A DNA stretch of 10,114 nt from DAIUFH01 sp036844705 (GCA_036844705.1 DAIUFH010000075.1:1-10114), one strand, 5' to 3'; positions 1 through 6,275 are shown, numbered from the stretch's first letter. Notes: a model not told the origin generated them from the sequence alone. Numbers and translations are program-made.

Positions 1-1
1 T

Positions 2-640
2 GCACAAAGAAATCCAAAGCCTTGCCCAATACTTGATGTTACTGATGTAGGTGATCCAGAACCTAAGTTAATGGCAAAGGGTGCCGACCTTAGATATGAT
101 ATTCCTAAATATAGAATTTACAAATATGGTGAATTGGTTGATGAGGTAACTAATATTGAAAAATATTGGAGAGATGATCTAGTGGGATTCTTGTTAGGCT
201 GTAGCTTTTCTTTTGAATCTGCGATGCTAAATGCCTCTATACCAGTAAGACATATCGAGGATAATCACAATGTCCCAATGTATATAACCAATATTGATAC
301 TATTCCAGCTGGAAGCTTTCATGGAAAAATGGTAGTAAGCATGAGACCAATTCCATATAAGCTTATAACAAGAGCAGTTCAAGCAACTTCAAGATTCCCT
401 CAAGTACATGGTGCTCCTATACATATTGGAGATCCATCATTAATTGGTATTAATGATATAAACAAACCTGACTTTGGAGATCCATCAAGGATAAATGAAG
501 GTGAAGTTCCTGTATTTTGGGCGTGTGGAGTAACCCCTCAATCCATAGCTATGACCAGTAAGCCAGAATTAATGATAACACACTCTCCAGGATATATGTT
601 TATATGTGACCCAATGGATGAAGACTTGGCTGTATTGTAG
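2..640 (+). CDS. DUF1445 family protein (YcsI / D-glutamate cyclase-like), 5' end outside window
   Basis: The frame is open from base 2 to a TAG stop at 638-640, giving 212 visible residues. The family is usually about 260-270 residues, so roughly the first 50 are missing. The ATG at 71 is internal: the 23 codons before it contain a CPILDVTDVGDPEP-type segment that belongs to the family. Family-typical blocks are visible in order: GADLRYDIPKYRIY, GFLLGCSFSFE, VRHIEDNHNVPMY, VVSMRPIP, HGAPIHIGDP, VFWACGVTPQ, ITHSPGYMFICD. The family is annotated as putative hydro-lyase. The related mammalian mitochondrial enzyme converts D-glutamate to 5-oxoproline (established knowledge), so a role in D-glutamate or pyroglutamate metabolism is an inference. 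No signal peptide can be judged. The gene is followed at once by repeat locus A, with no ordinary terminator. Family assignment is firm; substrate is open. Confidence 0.88.
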   Translation, partial: AQRNPKPCPILDVTDVGDPEPKLMAKGADLRYDIPKYRIYKYGELVDEVTNIEKYWRDDLVGFLLGCSFSFESAMLNASIPVRHIEDNHNVPMYITNIDTIPAGSFHGKMVVSMRPIPYKLITRAVQATSRFPQVHGAPIHIGDPSLIGINDINKPDFGDPSRINEGEVPVFWACGVTPQSIAMTSKPELMITHSPGYMFICDPMDEDLAVL

Positions 641-650
641 TATAAATCAA

Positions 651-719
651 ACCCGAGATTCTTACTTCAGTCGAGATGACAGGATTACGTCATTCTGAGC
701 ATAGCGAAGAATCTCGGGT
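651..719. repeat. Repeat locus A hairpin: dispersed-type imperfect inverted repeat
   Basis: The left arm (651-680) and right arm (689-719) are inverted copies of one motif, with an 8-base loop (681-688). The outer 13 bases, ACCCGAGATTCTT and its complement, pair perfectly, and the inner GTCAT/ATGAC ends also pair. The middle differs: one arm carries CTTCAGTCGAGA, the other CGCTATGCTCAGAA. So the hairpin joins two variants of the same unit rather than being a perfect palindrome. The right arm read on the plus strand in one frame gives VILSIAKNLG, a peptide signature I associate with spurious ORFs over dispersed bacterial repeats (recollection, not checked). It could fold as RNA and might slow or end transcription from either side, but it has no U-run. 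Confidence 0.8.
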
Positions 720-722
720 CTT

Positions 723-799
723 AGTTCTTAACTCTTACTTCTTAACTCTTACTTCTTACTTCTTACTTCTTACTTCTTAACTCTTACCTCTTACCTCTT
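723..799. repeat. Tandem heptamer array, 11 units of AACTCTT/ACTTCTT/ACCTCTT type
   Basis: Eleven contiguous 7-base units: AGTTCTT, AACTCTT, ACTTCTT, AACTCTT, four ACTTCTT, AACTCTT, two ACCTCTT; a broken twelfth begins at 800. The array starts three bases after the hairpin of locus A. Its last units (784-799) are coding: on the minus strand they supply the sigma factor's final residues RGKR and its TAA stop. Read on the minus strand every unit junction gives TAA, and because 7 is not a multiple of 3 the stops rotate through all three frames. Copy number is likely to vary by slippage (inference). Confidence 0.93.
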
Positions 800-1353
800 A
801 CCTGTTTTCTCAACTTATTTAATGCCACAGTTTTTGTATTGACTACAGTTCGATAAGAAATGCCAAGTTTTTTACTTATTTCACCTAATGTCAGATTTTC
901 ATAATAAAAGTCGATTATAATCTCTCTTTGTCTTGCTGTTAATGTCGAAAGAGCATCTTGAAGAATCATTGTTTCTTCGAGTCTTACCAAAAACTCCAAT
1001 GGATTCTCTATGTCTGATTTCAGCAAATCGACTATTTCCTCCTCTTTATCTTTTCCAACCTTCACATTTAAGGAAGCTGTTAATTTCTCATTATGCTTAT
1101 TAAGGTAAAAATATCTAAGCCTTGTCTTTACATAACCTAAAAAATAAACTCCTTTGGTCTCATCAAAGCTATTTATACAATATAAAATAACCTCCCTTCC
1201 TCCTTGAATCAAATCTTCATATTCATTTAATTTATTATAATATCTTCTTATGGAGCTAATTATTAAAGGGTACAATGATTCTAAAATTCTTTTCTTACTT
1301 TTATCATCACCTAATTTTGCTTCTGTCAATAAATCATTCAATTCTTCATACAT
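784..1353 (-). CDS. Small sigma-70 family RNA polymerase sigma factor
   Basis: A 189-residue protein predicted to recruit RNA polymerase core to a special promoter class. Region 2 lies about residues 25-85 and includes EDLIQGG (46-52). Region 4 lies about residues 133-186 as LTARQREIIIDFYY followed by the helix-turn-helix LGEISKKLGISYRTVVNTK. No region 1.1 or obvious region 3 is seen, so it is an alternative factor. Size is close to ECF or clostridial TcdR/UviA-type factors, but which group is not decided. The ATG at 1353 is chosen because GGAGG precedes it by 7 bases; the longer frame from 1398 has no ribosome binding site. No anti-sigma gene is adjacent. It is divergent from the aldolase gene. 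The last four residues (RGKR) are encoded by heptamer repeat DNA, so the C-terminus may vary between strains. Confidence 0.9.
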   Translation of the reverse strand: MYEELNDLLTEAKLGDDKSKKRILESLYPLIISSIRRYYNKLNEYEDLIQGGREVILYCINSFDETKGVYFLGYVKTRLRYFYLNKHNEKLTASLNVKVGKDKEEEIVDLLKSDIENPLEFLVRLEETMILQDALSTLTARQREIIIDFYYENLTLGEISKKLGISYRTVVNTKTVALNKLRKQVRGKR

Positions 1354-1445
1354 TTCTATTCCTCCAATAAGAAGGCGTCTTCCGTTTTCTACCGGCATAT
1401 TTAGTATACAATTTTATATCAAAAAAGGAAAAAACAGGCTCGCGG

Positions 1446-1459
1446 TGCAATCGTTTCCA
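1446..1459 (+). promoter_or_regulatory. cre-like site 1 (LacI/CcpA-type pseudopalindrome)
   Basis: TGCAATCGTTTCCA matches the cre pattern TGNAANCGNWNNCW at every fixed position. It lies in the region between the divergent sigma and aldolase genes, about 35 bases upstream of the aldolase -35 box. It could act on either gene. Very similar cores occur at 6288-6302 and 7692-7705. Identified by eye only. Confidence 0.45.
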
Positions 1460-1494
1460 TGAAAATCTGACGTCCTTATCGGTTCAGAAAAGTG

Positions 1495-1524
1495 TTAACA
1501 TTTTCCACTGACTTATGCTAGAAT
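1495..1524 (+). promoter_or_regulatory. Promoter of the aldolase gene (housekeeping sigma type)
   Basis: A -35 box TTAACA (1495-1500), an 18-base spacer and an extended -10 TGCTAGAAT (-10 hexamer TAGAAT, 1519-1524) lie just upstream of the aldolase ribosome binding site. Each hexamer differs from consensus by one base. The -35 box is part of the perfect palindrome TGTTAACA (1493-1500), which could be a regulator half-site or chance. The leader would be short, about 30 bases. Confidence 0.6.
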
Positions 1525-1559
1525 AGAGATAACATCTAAAAACTAGGAGGTTGATAAAA

Positions 1560-2441
1560 ATGTTTCAAGGTATTTACGCACCTATAGTCACTCCATTCCA
1601 AAAGAATGAAGAGATTGATTTTAGTAAGTTAAAGCACAACTTAGATAAGCTTGGAAAAAGCAAGCTTAGTGGCATTGTAGTCTTAGGCTCAAATGGAGAA
1701 TTTGCATATTTGGATTATGAGGAAAAGCTACAGCTAGTCAAATTTGTAATCGAAAACTTTACAAAGGAAAAGAAAATAATAGTTGGTACCTATAATGAAT
1801 CAACAAGAGAAACCATCAAGTTTAGTAAAGAGGTTTCCAAATTAGGCGCAGATGCTATACTAGTCTTGCCTTCTAACTATTATAAGTCAGCTATGAAAGA
1901 GGACATCCTTTATAGATACTTTACTGACATTGCAGATGAATCCCCTATCCCTATGATGCTGTACAATATGCCTGGTAATACTGGTCTTAATCTAACATCT
2001 TCATTAATTGCTAGATTATCAAAGCATCCAAATATAGTAGGTATAAAGGATACAGCAGGAAATATAGTTCAGCTTTCTGAAACTGTTAGAGACACAGATG
2101 ATAACTTCTCTGTATTTGCTGGTAATGCAGGATATTTATTGCCTGGACTAGCGGTTGGTATAAAAGGCGCTACAGTAGCTCTAGGCAATGTATTGCCTAA
2201 TGAGTGCTGTAGGGTATTAGAATTATTTAATGAAGGGAAGATGAAAGAGGCATTAAAACTTCAACAAAGTCTTATAGAGATCAATTTTTTAGTAACAGGT
2301 AAATATGGCATCTCAGGACTAAAATATGCAATGGATTTAATGGGATATGAAGGTGGAGAAGTAAGAAGGCCACTTCAACCATTATCTGAAGAAGGAAAAG
2401 AAAAGATTGAGAGTACAATAGAAAACGGTAAATGGAAATAA
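1560..2441 (+). CDS. DHDPS/NAL-family aldolase, 4-hydroxy-2-oxoglutarate aldolase (HOGA1)-like
   Basis: A 293-residue class I (Schiff-base) aldolase with the usual family length. Visible motifs: GSNGEF (43-48), NYY (106-108), LYNMPGNTG with catalytic Tyr135, and GIKDTAGN with the Schiff-base Lys163. Where true DapA has VPSRTG with the aspartate-semialdehyde-binding Arg, this protein has MPGNTG (Asn140). The C-terminal half follows human HOGA1 closely as I recall it: SPIPxxLYxxPxNTG, HPNIVGxKD, ANVL-like GNVL, and GISGLKYAMDLMGYEGG. HOGA1 splits 4-hydroxy-2-oxoglutarate to pyruvate and glyoxylate in hydroxyproline breakdown (established). Other keto-acid substrates remain possible. The ATG at 1560 is used because AGGAGG (1545-1550) sits 9 bases upstream; the in-frame TTG at 1551 abuts that site. 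The gene is monocistronic, between a promoter and a strong terminator. Confidence 0.85.
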   Translation: MFQGIYAPIVTPFQKNEEIDFSKLKHNLDKLGKSKLSGIVVLGSNGEFAYLDYEEKLQLVKFVIENFTKEKKIIVGTYNESTRETIKFSKEVSKLGADAILVLPSNYYKSAMKEDILYRYFTDIADESPIPMMLYNMPGNTGLNLTSSLIARLSKHPNIVGIKDTAGNIVQLSETVRDTDDNFSVFAGNAGYLLPGLAVGIKGATVALGNVLPNECCRVLELFNEGKMKEALKLQQSLIEINFLVTGKYGISGLKYAMDLMGYEGGEVRRPLQPLSEEGKEKIESTIENGKWK

Positions 2442-2448
2442 ATGAAAT

Positions 2449-2500
2449 AATGGGGCCATCGCATTAGCAAATAAATATTTAATGCGACAGCCTCATTTTA
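2449..2500. terminator. Bidirectional terminator hairpin
   Basis: Arms AATGGGGCCATCGCATTA (2449-2466) and TAATGCGACAGCCTCATT (2480-2497) pair over about 17 positions with one bulge and a 13-base loop, then TTTATAATAT. It begins 7 bases after the aldolase stop. It also lies 24 bases beyond the end of the convergent membrane-protein gene, so it can serve both strands; the T-rich tail on the minus strand is weaker. Confidence 0.85.
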
Positions 2501-2523
2501 TAATATCCCAGTCTTATATATAT

Positions 2524-2970
2524 TTATATTTGACCTAACATCCTCAATATTAAATCTGCAATTACAGCTGAGCCTATATAAGTTCCAACCATAACAAATA
2601 TGGAGAGAACTACTATTCTCCAACCTGTTTTCTTCAATGAATCCAAATTTTTACCTGTATATATACCTGCATATGCAAGTATCGGAGTAGCTAATGCCAA
2701 AAAGTTTACTTTAGTTACATATCCGGATATAATAGCAGACCCAGGTACTCCCGGTACAGTCAATATGGTTGATAATGTTACTATATATGCTACACTAGGT
2801 ATTTTACCAGGAATAACATCAGCTAATATAATTCCCAGCAAAGCTATACCAACTAATATCAATATTCCAGGAATGGCTTCAATAATGCTAACCTTATAGC
2901 CTACAAAGTTACCTATTACAGAAATAGCTGCAGTTATTAATAATATAATAGCCGATTCTTTTAATTTCAT
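2524..2970 (-). CDS. Small integral membrane protein, partner of the DUF3100 protein
   Basis: A 148-residue, very hydrophobic protein with about five predicted membrane segments (roughly 7-25, 31-52, 58-75, 88-106, 117-141). I do not recognise a named family with certainty. Features include GNFVGYKVS near the first loop, Pro/Gly-rich TVPGVPGSA (71-79), and the short polar loop GKNLDSLKKTGWR (106-118) before the last segment. It has no signal peptide cleavage site and no catalytic motif. The ATG at 2968-2970 directly abuts the TAA of the upstream DUF3100 gene, with its AGGAGG inside that gene, so the two are translationally coupled and probably made in fixed ratio. The likely role is the second subunit of a two-component transporter (inference from coupling and topology). 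It is the last gene of the operon. Confidence 0.75.
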   Translation of the reverse strand: MKLKESAIILLITAAISVIGNFVGYKVSIIEAIPGILILVGIALLGIILADVIPGKIPSVAYIVTLSTILTVPGVPGSAIISGYVTKVNFLALATPILAYAGIYTGKNLDSLKKTGWRIVVLSIFVMVGTYIGSAVIADLILRMLGQI

Positions 2971-3780
2971 TTATTTAACCTCCTTTGCTGCAGGAGTTAC
3001 TGGTAACTCACCATATTTAATTTTATATGACTTCTTATACAACCATTCTGATAATGGCAATGCAAGCCATAACGACATATACAATCCATCTAAGCCCGAT
3101 AGCATATTACTTGTAGCACCGAAGGCCGTAATCATTTCTTCCATTTGTGGGAACATAGCAACTAAGGACCCAACACCTGCAGTCATCATACTTGCTGATC
3201 CTACCCCAGAAGCCATTGCTAAGGAATATGGATGCAACGGAGTATAAGCAGCTAAAAAACTTGCCATTAATCCAATAAATATTGTACCGAATACGGTTCC
3301 TACAATATAAACTCCAAGAACCCCTTGACCTTCTGCACTATCTAGTCCATACTTGTCGCCTATCAATGCAACATTTGGCTCTCTGGCTATAGAGTGTGCA
3401 CCCCCAATTGTTTCTCTTTTTAGCCCAAGTACTATTACTCCTAATGGGACTCCTAGTAATACTGTTCCTAGATTTCCAAATTCCTGCAAAATAAGAGCCG
3501 GACTTGCCGCTATAATTTGGGGAAGAGTTGGTCCTATATTTGTACCGTATTTTGCCATTAGGAGCATAAGAGTCAATCCAATTAGCGAACCTGCATCATC
3601 CATTTCCTTTTCTTTTGCTATTTTTAAAAACTTTGGTGTTGTAAAAACACCCAGTACCATTGCATAAAGCATTGGCAATAATACAATGCTCCCCACCCCT
3701 ACAGCGAAACTTTTAGTACCAATAAATTCAGAAATAACTACTAGAACAAGTGCGATAATATGGAGCTTTACATTTTTCAT
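2971..3780 (-). CDS. DUF3100 family membrane protein, putative transporter subunit
   Basis: A 269-residue multi-spanning membrane protein. The diagnostic conserved stretch is at 119-145, including KRETIGGAHSIAREPNVAL and IGDKYG, which I recognise as DUF3100. Hydrophobic segments lie about 7-22, 26-45, 64-80, 103-120, 153-176, 186-210 and 228-246. A cytoplasmic KEKEMDD loop (57-62) and a charged tail end the first and last blocks. The family has no established biochemical role that I know of. Here it sits 57 bases downstream of an M20 amidohydrolase gene and is coupled to the 148-residue membrane gene, so import of the amidohydrolases' substrate (or export of product) is the reasonable inference. 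The ATG at 3778-3780 has a GAGGTGG site 6-7 bases upstream. Confidence 0.78.
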   Translation of the reverse strand: MKNVKLHIIALVLVVISEFIGTKSFAVGVGSIVLLPMLYAMVLGVFTTPKFLKIAKEKEMDDAGSLIGLTLMLLMAKYGTNIGPTLPQIIAASPALILQEFGNLGTVLLGVPLGVIVLGLKRETIGGAHSIAREPNVALIGDKYGLDSAEGQGVLGVYIVGTVFGTIFIGLMASFLAAYTPLHPYSLAMASGVGSASMMTAGVGSLVAMFPQMEEMITAFGATSNMLSGLDGLYMSLWLALPLSEWLYKKSYKIKYGELPVTPAAKEVK

Positions 3781-3837
3781 TACTCGCCACCTCTTTTATT
3801 TAGAATATTTGCTTATAAAAGCCTAGAAAACTAAATA

Positions 3838-5016
3838 CTACTCACTTAGATAGTCAAATACAGTTTGAATAAATAGTGCTGTTCCCTTATAAAATAAACT
3901 TTCATCCACATCAAATTTTGAATTATGATGTGGGTATATTACTCCATCTATTTCATTTGGGTTGCTAAGGAAGAAAAACGTTCCCGGTGCCTTTTCCAAG
4001 AAATAGGCCATATCTTCTCCACCCATAACAGGATATTTCATCTCAAAAATATCTTTTTCATCAATAATCTTTTTAGCAGAATTTACAAAGAAATTAGTAA
4101 ATTCCTCTGAATTTATAAGTGGTGGATATTTAAAATCATATTGAACTTCATAATCAGCCCTCATAGCCGCCGTTATACCTTTTGTTATTTCTTCTATACG
4201 TCTTGCAATTAATTGTCTTGTTTCATTATTTACAGTTCTAACTGTTCCCTCCAGCTCTACTTCATCAGGAATAATATTTTGGTTAAATCCTCCATTTATT
4301 CTAGTGATGGATAGAACTGCTGGGTCTATTGCCTTTATTTCTCTACTTATTACTCTTTGTAAAGCAGATATCACTTCTGCAGCAGTTGATATTGGATCAA
4401 TAGATAATTCAGGATAAGCAGCATGTGAGCCTTTTCCCTTTATCTTAATAAAAATTCTATCCATTGAAGCCATCATAGGTCCATAAGATACTGCTATTTT
4501 TCCCTTTTCTACATCTTTAAAAATAGAACCTGCATGTAATCCTATAACTGCATCTACATTATCCATTGCCCCCTCTTCAATCATAGGGAGGGCACCTCCT
4601 GGATATTCTTCACCAGGTTGGAAAAACAATTTGACATTTCCATTTAGGTTTTCTTTATTTTCATTTAGAATTTTTGCAGTTCCTAGTAGCATAGCAGCAT
4701 GAGCATCATGTCCACATGCATGCATACAACCATTTGAAGATGCAAATGGTAAATTCGTTTCTTCTTTTATAGGTAATGCATCCATATCAGCTCTTAAGGC
4801 AATTGTTTTACCTTCCTGACCACCCTCAATAATACCAACTATTGCATTTCCATTTACCAATGTCTTGTACTCTATGCCCATTTCATCAAGCTTTTCTTTG
4901 ATATACTTTACGGTATTAGGTAATTCTAAGGCTAACTCAGGAATTTGATGAAGATCCCTTCTCCAAGATATAATATCTGGTTCTATCCTTTTTACCTCTT
5001 GTAATATATCTATCAT
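3838..5016 (-). CDS. M20 family metallo-amidohydrolase (M20D, HipO/AbgA/B type), second of a pair
   Basis: A 392-residue cytoplasmic enzyme of the family that cleaves N-acyl or aminobenzoyl groups from amino acids. Visible motifs: WRRDLHQIPEL (18-28), ALRADMDALPI (73-83), HACGHDAHAAMLLG (99-112), FQPGEE (132-137), GLHAG (159-163), GSHAAYPE (196-203), GGEDMAYFL (332-340) and YPHHNSKFDVDE (361-372). The expected metal ligands Cys101, His103, Glu137, His161 and one of His363/364 are present, with Glu136 as general base, so it should be active. No signal peptide. AGAGGGGG lies 9 bases upstream of the ATG. The gene follows its paralogue by only 25 bases and precedes the DUF3100 pair by 57 bases, which argues for one operon. 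The exact N-acyl substrate cannot be read from the sequence; candidates include N-acetyl or N-benzoyl amino acids and aminobenzoyl-glutamate. Confidence 0.92.
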   Translation of the reverse strand: MIDILQEVKRIEPDIISWRRDLHQIPELALELPNTVKYIKEKLDEMGIEYKTLVNGNAIVGIIEGGQEGKTIALRADMDALPIKEETNLPFASSNGCMHACGHDAHAAMLLGTAKILNENKENLNGNVKLFFQPGEEYPGGALPMIEEGAMDNVDAVIGLHAGSIFKDVEKGKIAVSYGPMMASMDRIFIKIKGKGSHAAYPELSIDPISTAAEVISALQRVISREIKAIDPAVLSITRINGGFNQNIIPDEVELEGTVRTVNNETRQLIARRIEEITKGITAAMRADYEVQYDFKYPPLINSEEFTNFFVNSAKKIIDEKDIFEMKYPVMGGEDMAYFLEKAPGTFFFLSNPNEIDGVIYPHHNSKFDVDESLFYKGTALFIQTVFDYLSE

Positions 5017-5041
5017 TTAGCTTCCCCCTCTTCTAATAAAA

Positions 5042-6250
5042 TTAAGGATTTTTGCTCACATATTCAATCCCTTTTAATACCATATTGCTCATAACAGCAG
5101 AAGCTATAATTATAGCTCTGTCATCACCATCAAACCTTGGATTGTGCCATACATAATTCATGTCCTTTTCTTTGTTTTCTACACCAAGCCAAAAGAAAAA
5201 ACCTGGAATTTTTTCTGTAAATATCGAAAAGTCTTCACCACCCATAGAAGGATTAGGATCTACTATACCATCCTCTCCTACAATCTCTTTAGAGGCATCA
5301 TAAGCTAGATTAGTCAATTCCTCACTATTATAAACAGCTGGTAAATCAAAAATATATTCGATTTCAACATCTACCATATATGTTCTCGCAGTGCTTTCTA
5401 ATATCTCTTTTATTCTCTTAGATAAAATTTGTCTATCATCAGAATCAAAGCTTCTTACAGTTCCAGTGATTTCGACTACCTCAGGAATAACATTATTAGC
5501 TGTACCTGCTTTAAAAGTTCCAATAGATACAACTGCAGAATTAAGCGGACTAATATTGCGACTTACTATAGACTGTAAATTCATTACCATAGCAGAAGCT
5601 GCCACTATTGGATCCCTTGTTGCATGTGGCCAACCCCCATGTCCCCCCTTTCCTTTTACCTTAAATCTCAAGGTATCAACAGCAGCCATTAAGCCCCCTT
5701 TTTTAATAGCAATCTTTCCCCAAGGTATTTCAGGATTATTGTGTAGTCCAAATATTAAATCAGCCTTAACATCTGTAAATAACCCTTTTTCAACCATTAG
5801 CTTTGCACCCTCATTGACCTCTTCTGCTGGTTGGAAAATAAAGAGGACATTACCATCTATCTCATCTTTAATACTAGATAAAATCATTGCCGCACCAATT
5901 ACACAAGTTGTATGTATATCATGTCCACATGCATGCATTACACCATTAACCTTTGACTTATAGACTACGTCATTTAATTCCTGTATTGGCAGAGCATCAA
6001 TATCTCCTCGTAGGGCTATCGTTTGGCCATCATTTTTGCCTCTTAACAATCCAACTACACCTGTTTCTAACCCAATATCAATGATTTCTATTCCCAAGGA
6101 TAGCAATTTATCTTTAATTTTATTAGTAGTTCTAAATTCCTTAAAACTTAATTCAGGATTCATATGGAGGTCTCTTCTGAAATTAATTAATTCTTGTTCA
6201 TATAATTTTTTCAGTTCACTTAATTGCAGCGTATCAAACACCCCTCTCAT
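5042..6250 (-). CDS. M20 family metallo-amidohydrolase (M20D), first of a pair
   Basis: A 402-residue paralogue of the next gene. Motifs: FRRDLHMNPEL (24-34), ALRGDIDALPI (79-89), MHACGHDIHTTCVIGA (105-120), FQPAEE (139-144), GLHN (168-171), GGHGGWPH (202-209), MGGEDFSIF (336-344) and VWHNPRFDGDD (367-377). Likely metal ligands are Cys108, His110, Glu144, His170 and His369, with Glu143 as base. It differs from its neighbour in the specificity-lining GGHGGWPH versus GSHAAYPE and GLHN versus GLHAG segments, so the two probably have different substrates or form a heteromer. The start is uncertain: the ATG at 6248-6250 has no ribosome binding site, whereas AGAGGGGTG lies inside the first codons, 9 bases before a CTG (6227-6229). 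It is the first gene of the operon that ends with the membrane pair. Confidence 0.9.
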   Translation of the reverse strand: MRGVFDTLQLSELKKLYEQELINFRRDLHMNPELSFKEFRTTNKIKDKLLSLGIEIIDIGLETGVVGLLRGKNDGQTIALRGDIDALPIQELNDVVYKSKVNGVMHACGHDIHTTCVIGAAMILSSIKDEIDGNVLFIFQPAEEVNEGAKLMVEKGLFTDVKADLIFGLHNNPEIPWGKIAIKKGGLMAAVDTLRFKVKGKGGHGGWPHATRDPIVAASAMVMNLQSIVSRNISPLNSAVVSIGTFKAGTANNVIPEVVEITGTVRSFDSDDRQILSKRIKEILESTARTYMVDVEIEYIFDLPAVYNSEELTNLAYDASKEIVGEDGIVDPNPSMGGEDFSIFTEKIPGFFFWLGVENKEKDMNYVWHNPRFDGDDRAIIIASAVMSNMVLKGIEYVSKNP

Positions 6251-6275
6251 TATAATTATATTTATACTTTTCTTA

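Noticed and set aside
71..640. The ATG at 71 as the start of the DUF1445 protein
   Set aside because: The frame is open and conserved upstream of it to the window edge, and the family needs about 70 more residues at the N-terminus.
651..719. Hairpin A as an ordinary intrinsic terminator of the DUF1445 gene
   Set aside because: There is no U-run after either arm, and a related copy occurs elsewhere in the window, so it is better described as a repeat, even if it affects transcription.
723..799. CRISPR array or riboswitch at the heptamer repeats
   Set aside because: Units are 7 bases with no spacers and no cas genes; the region is a simple tandem repeat beside a hairpin and has no known aptamer features.
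1354..1398. Fifteen-residue N-terminal extension of the sigma factor
   Set aside because: The upstream ATG at 1398 lacks a ribosome binding site, while the ATG at 1353 has GGAGG at ideal distance.
1446..1474. ECF-type promoter (TGCAAT ... CGTC) upstream of the aldolase
   Set aside because: Spacing of 19 bases is too long for known ECF promoters, and the same bases fit a cre-like site better; a normal promoter lies at 1495-1524.
1560..2441. Naming the aldolase DapA
   Set aside because: The DapA arginine motif is replaced by GNTG and the C-terminal half resembles HOGA1; no other lysine-pathway gene is nearby.
2600..3667. Plus-strand open frames opposite the two membrane-protein genes
   Set aside because: The minus-strand frames have coupled starts, good ribosome binding sites and conserved DUF3100 sequence; the plus frames have none of these.
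5391..5963. 190-residue open frame on the plus strand opposite the first M20 gene
   Set aside because: It is the antisense shadow of a well-conserved enzyme, has no ribosome binding site or recognisable domain, and its composition follows the opposite codons.
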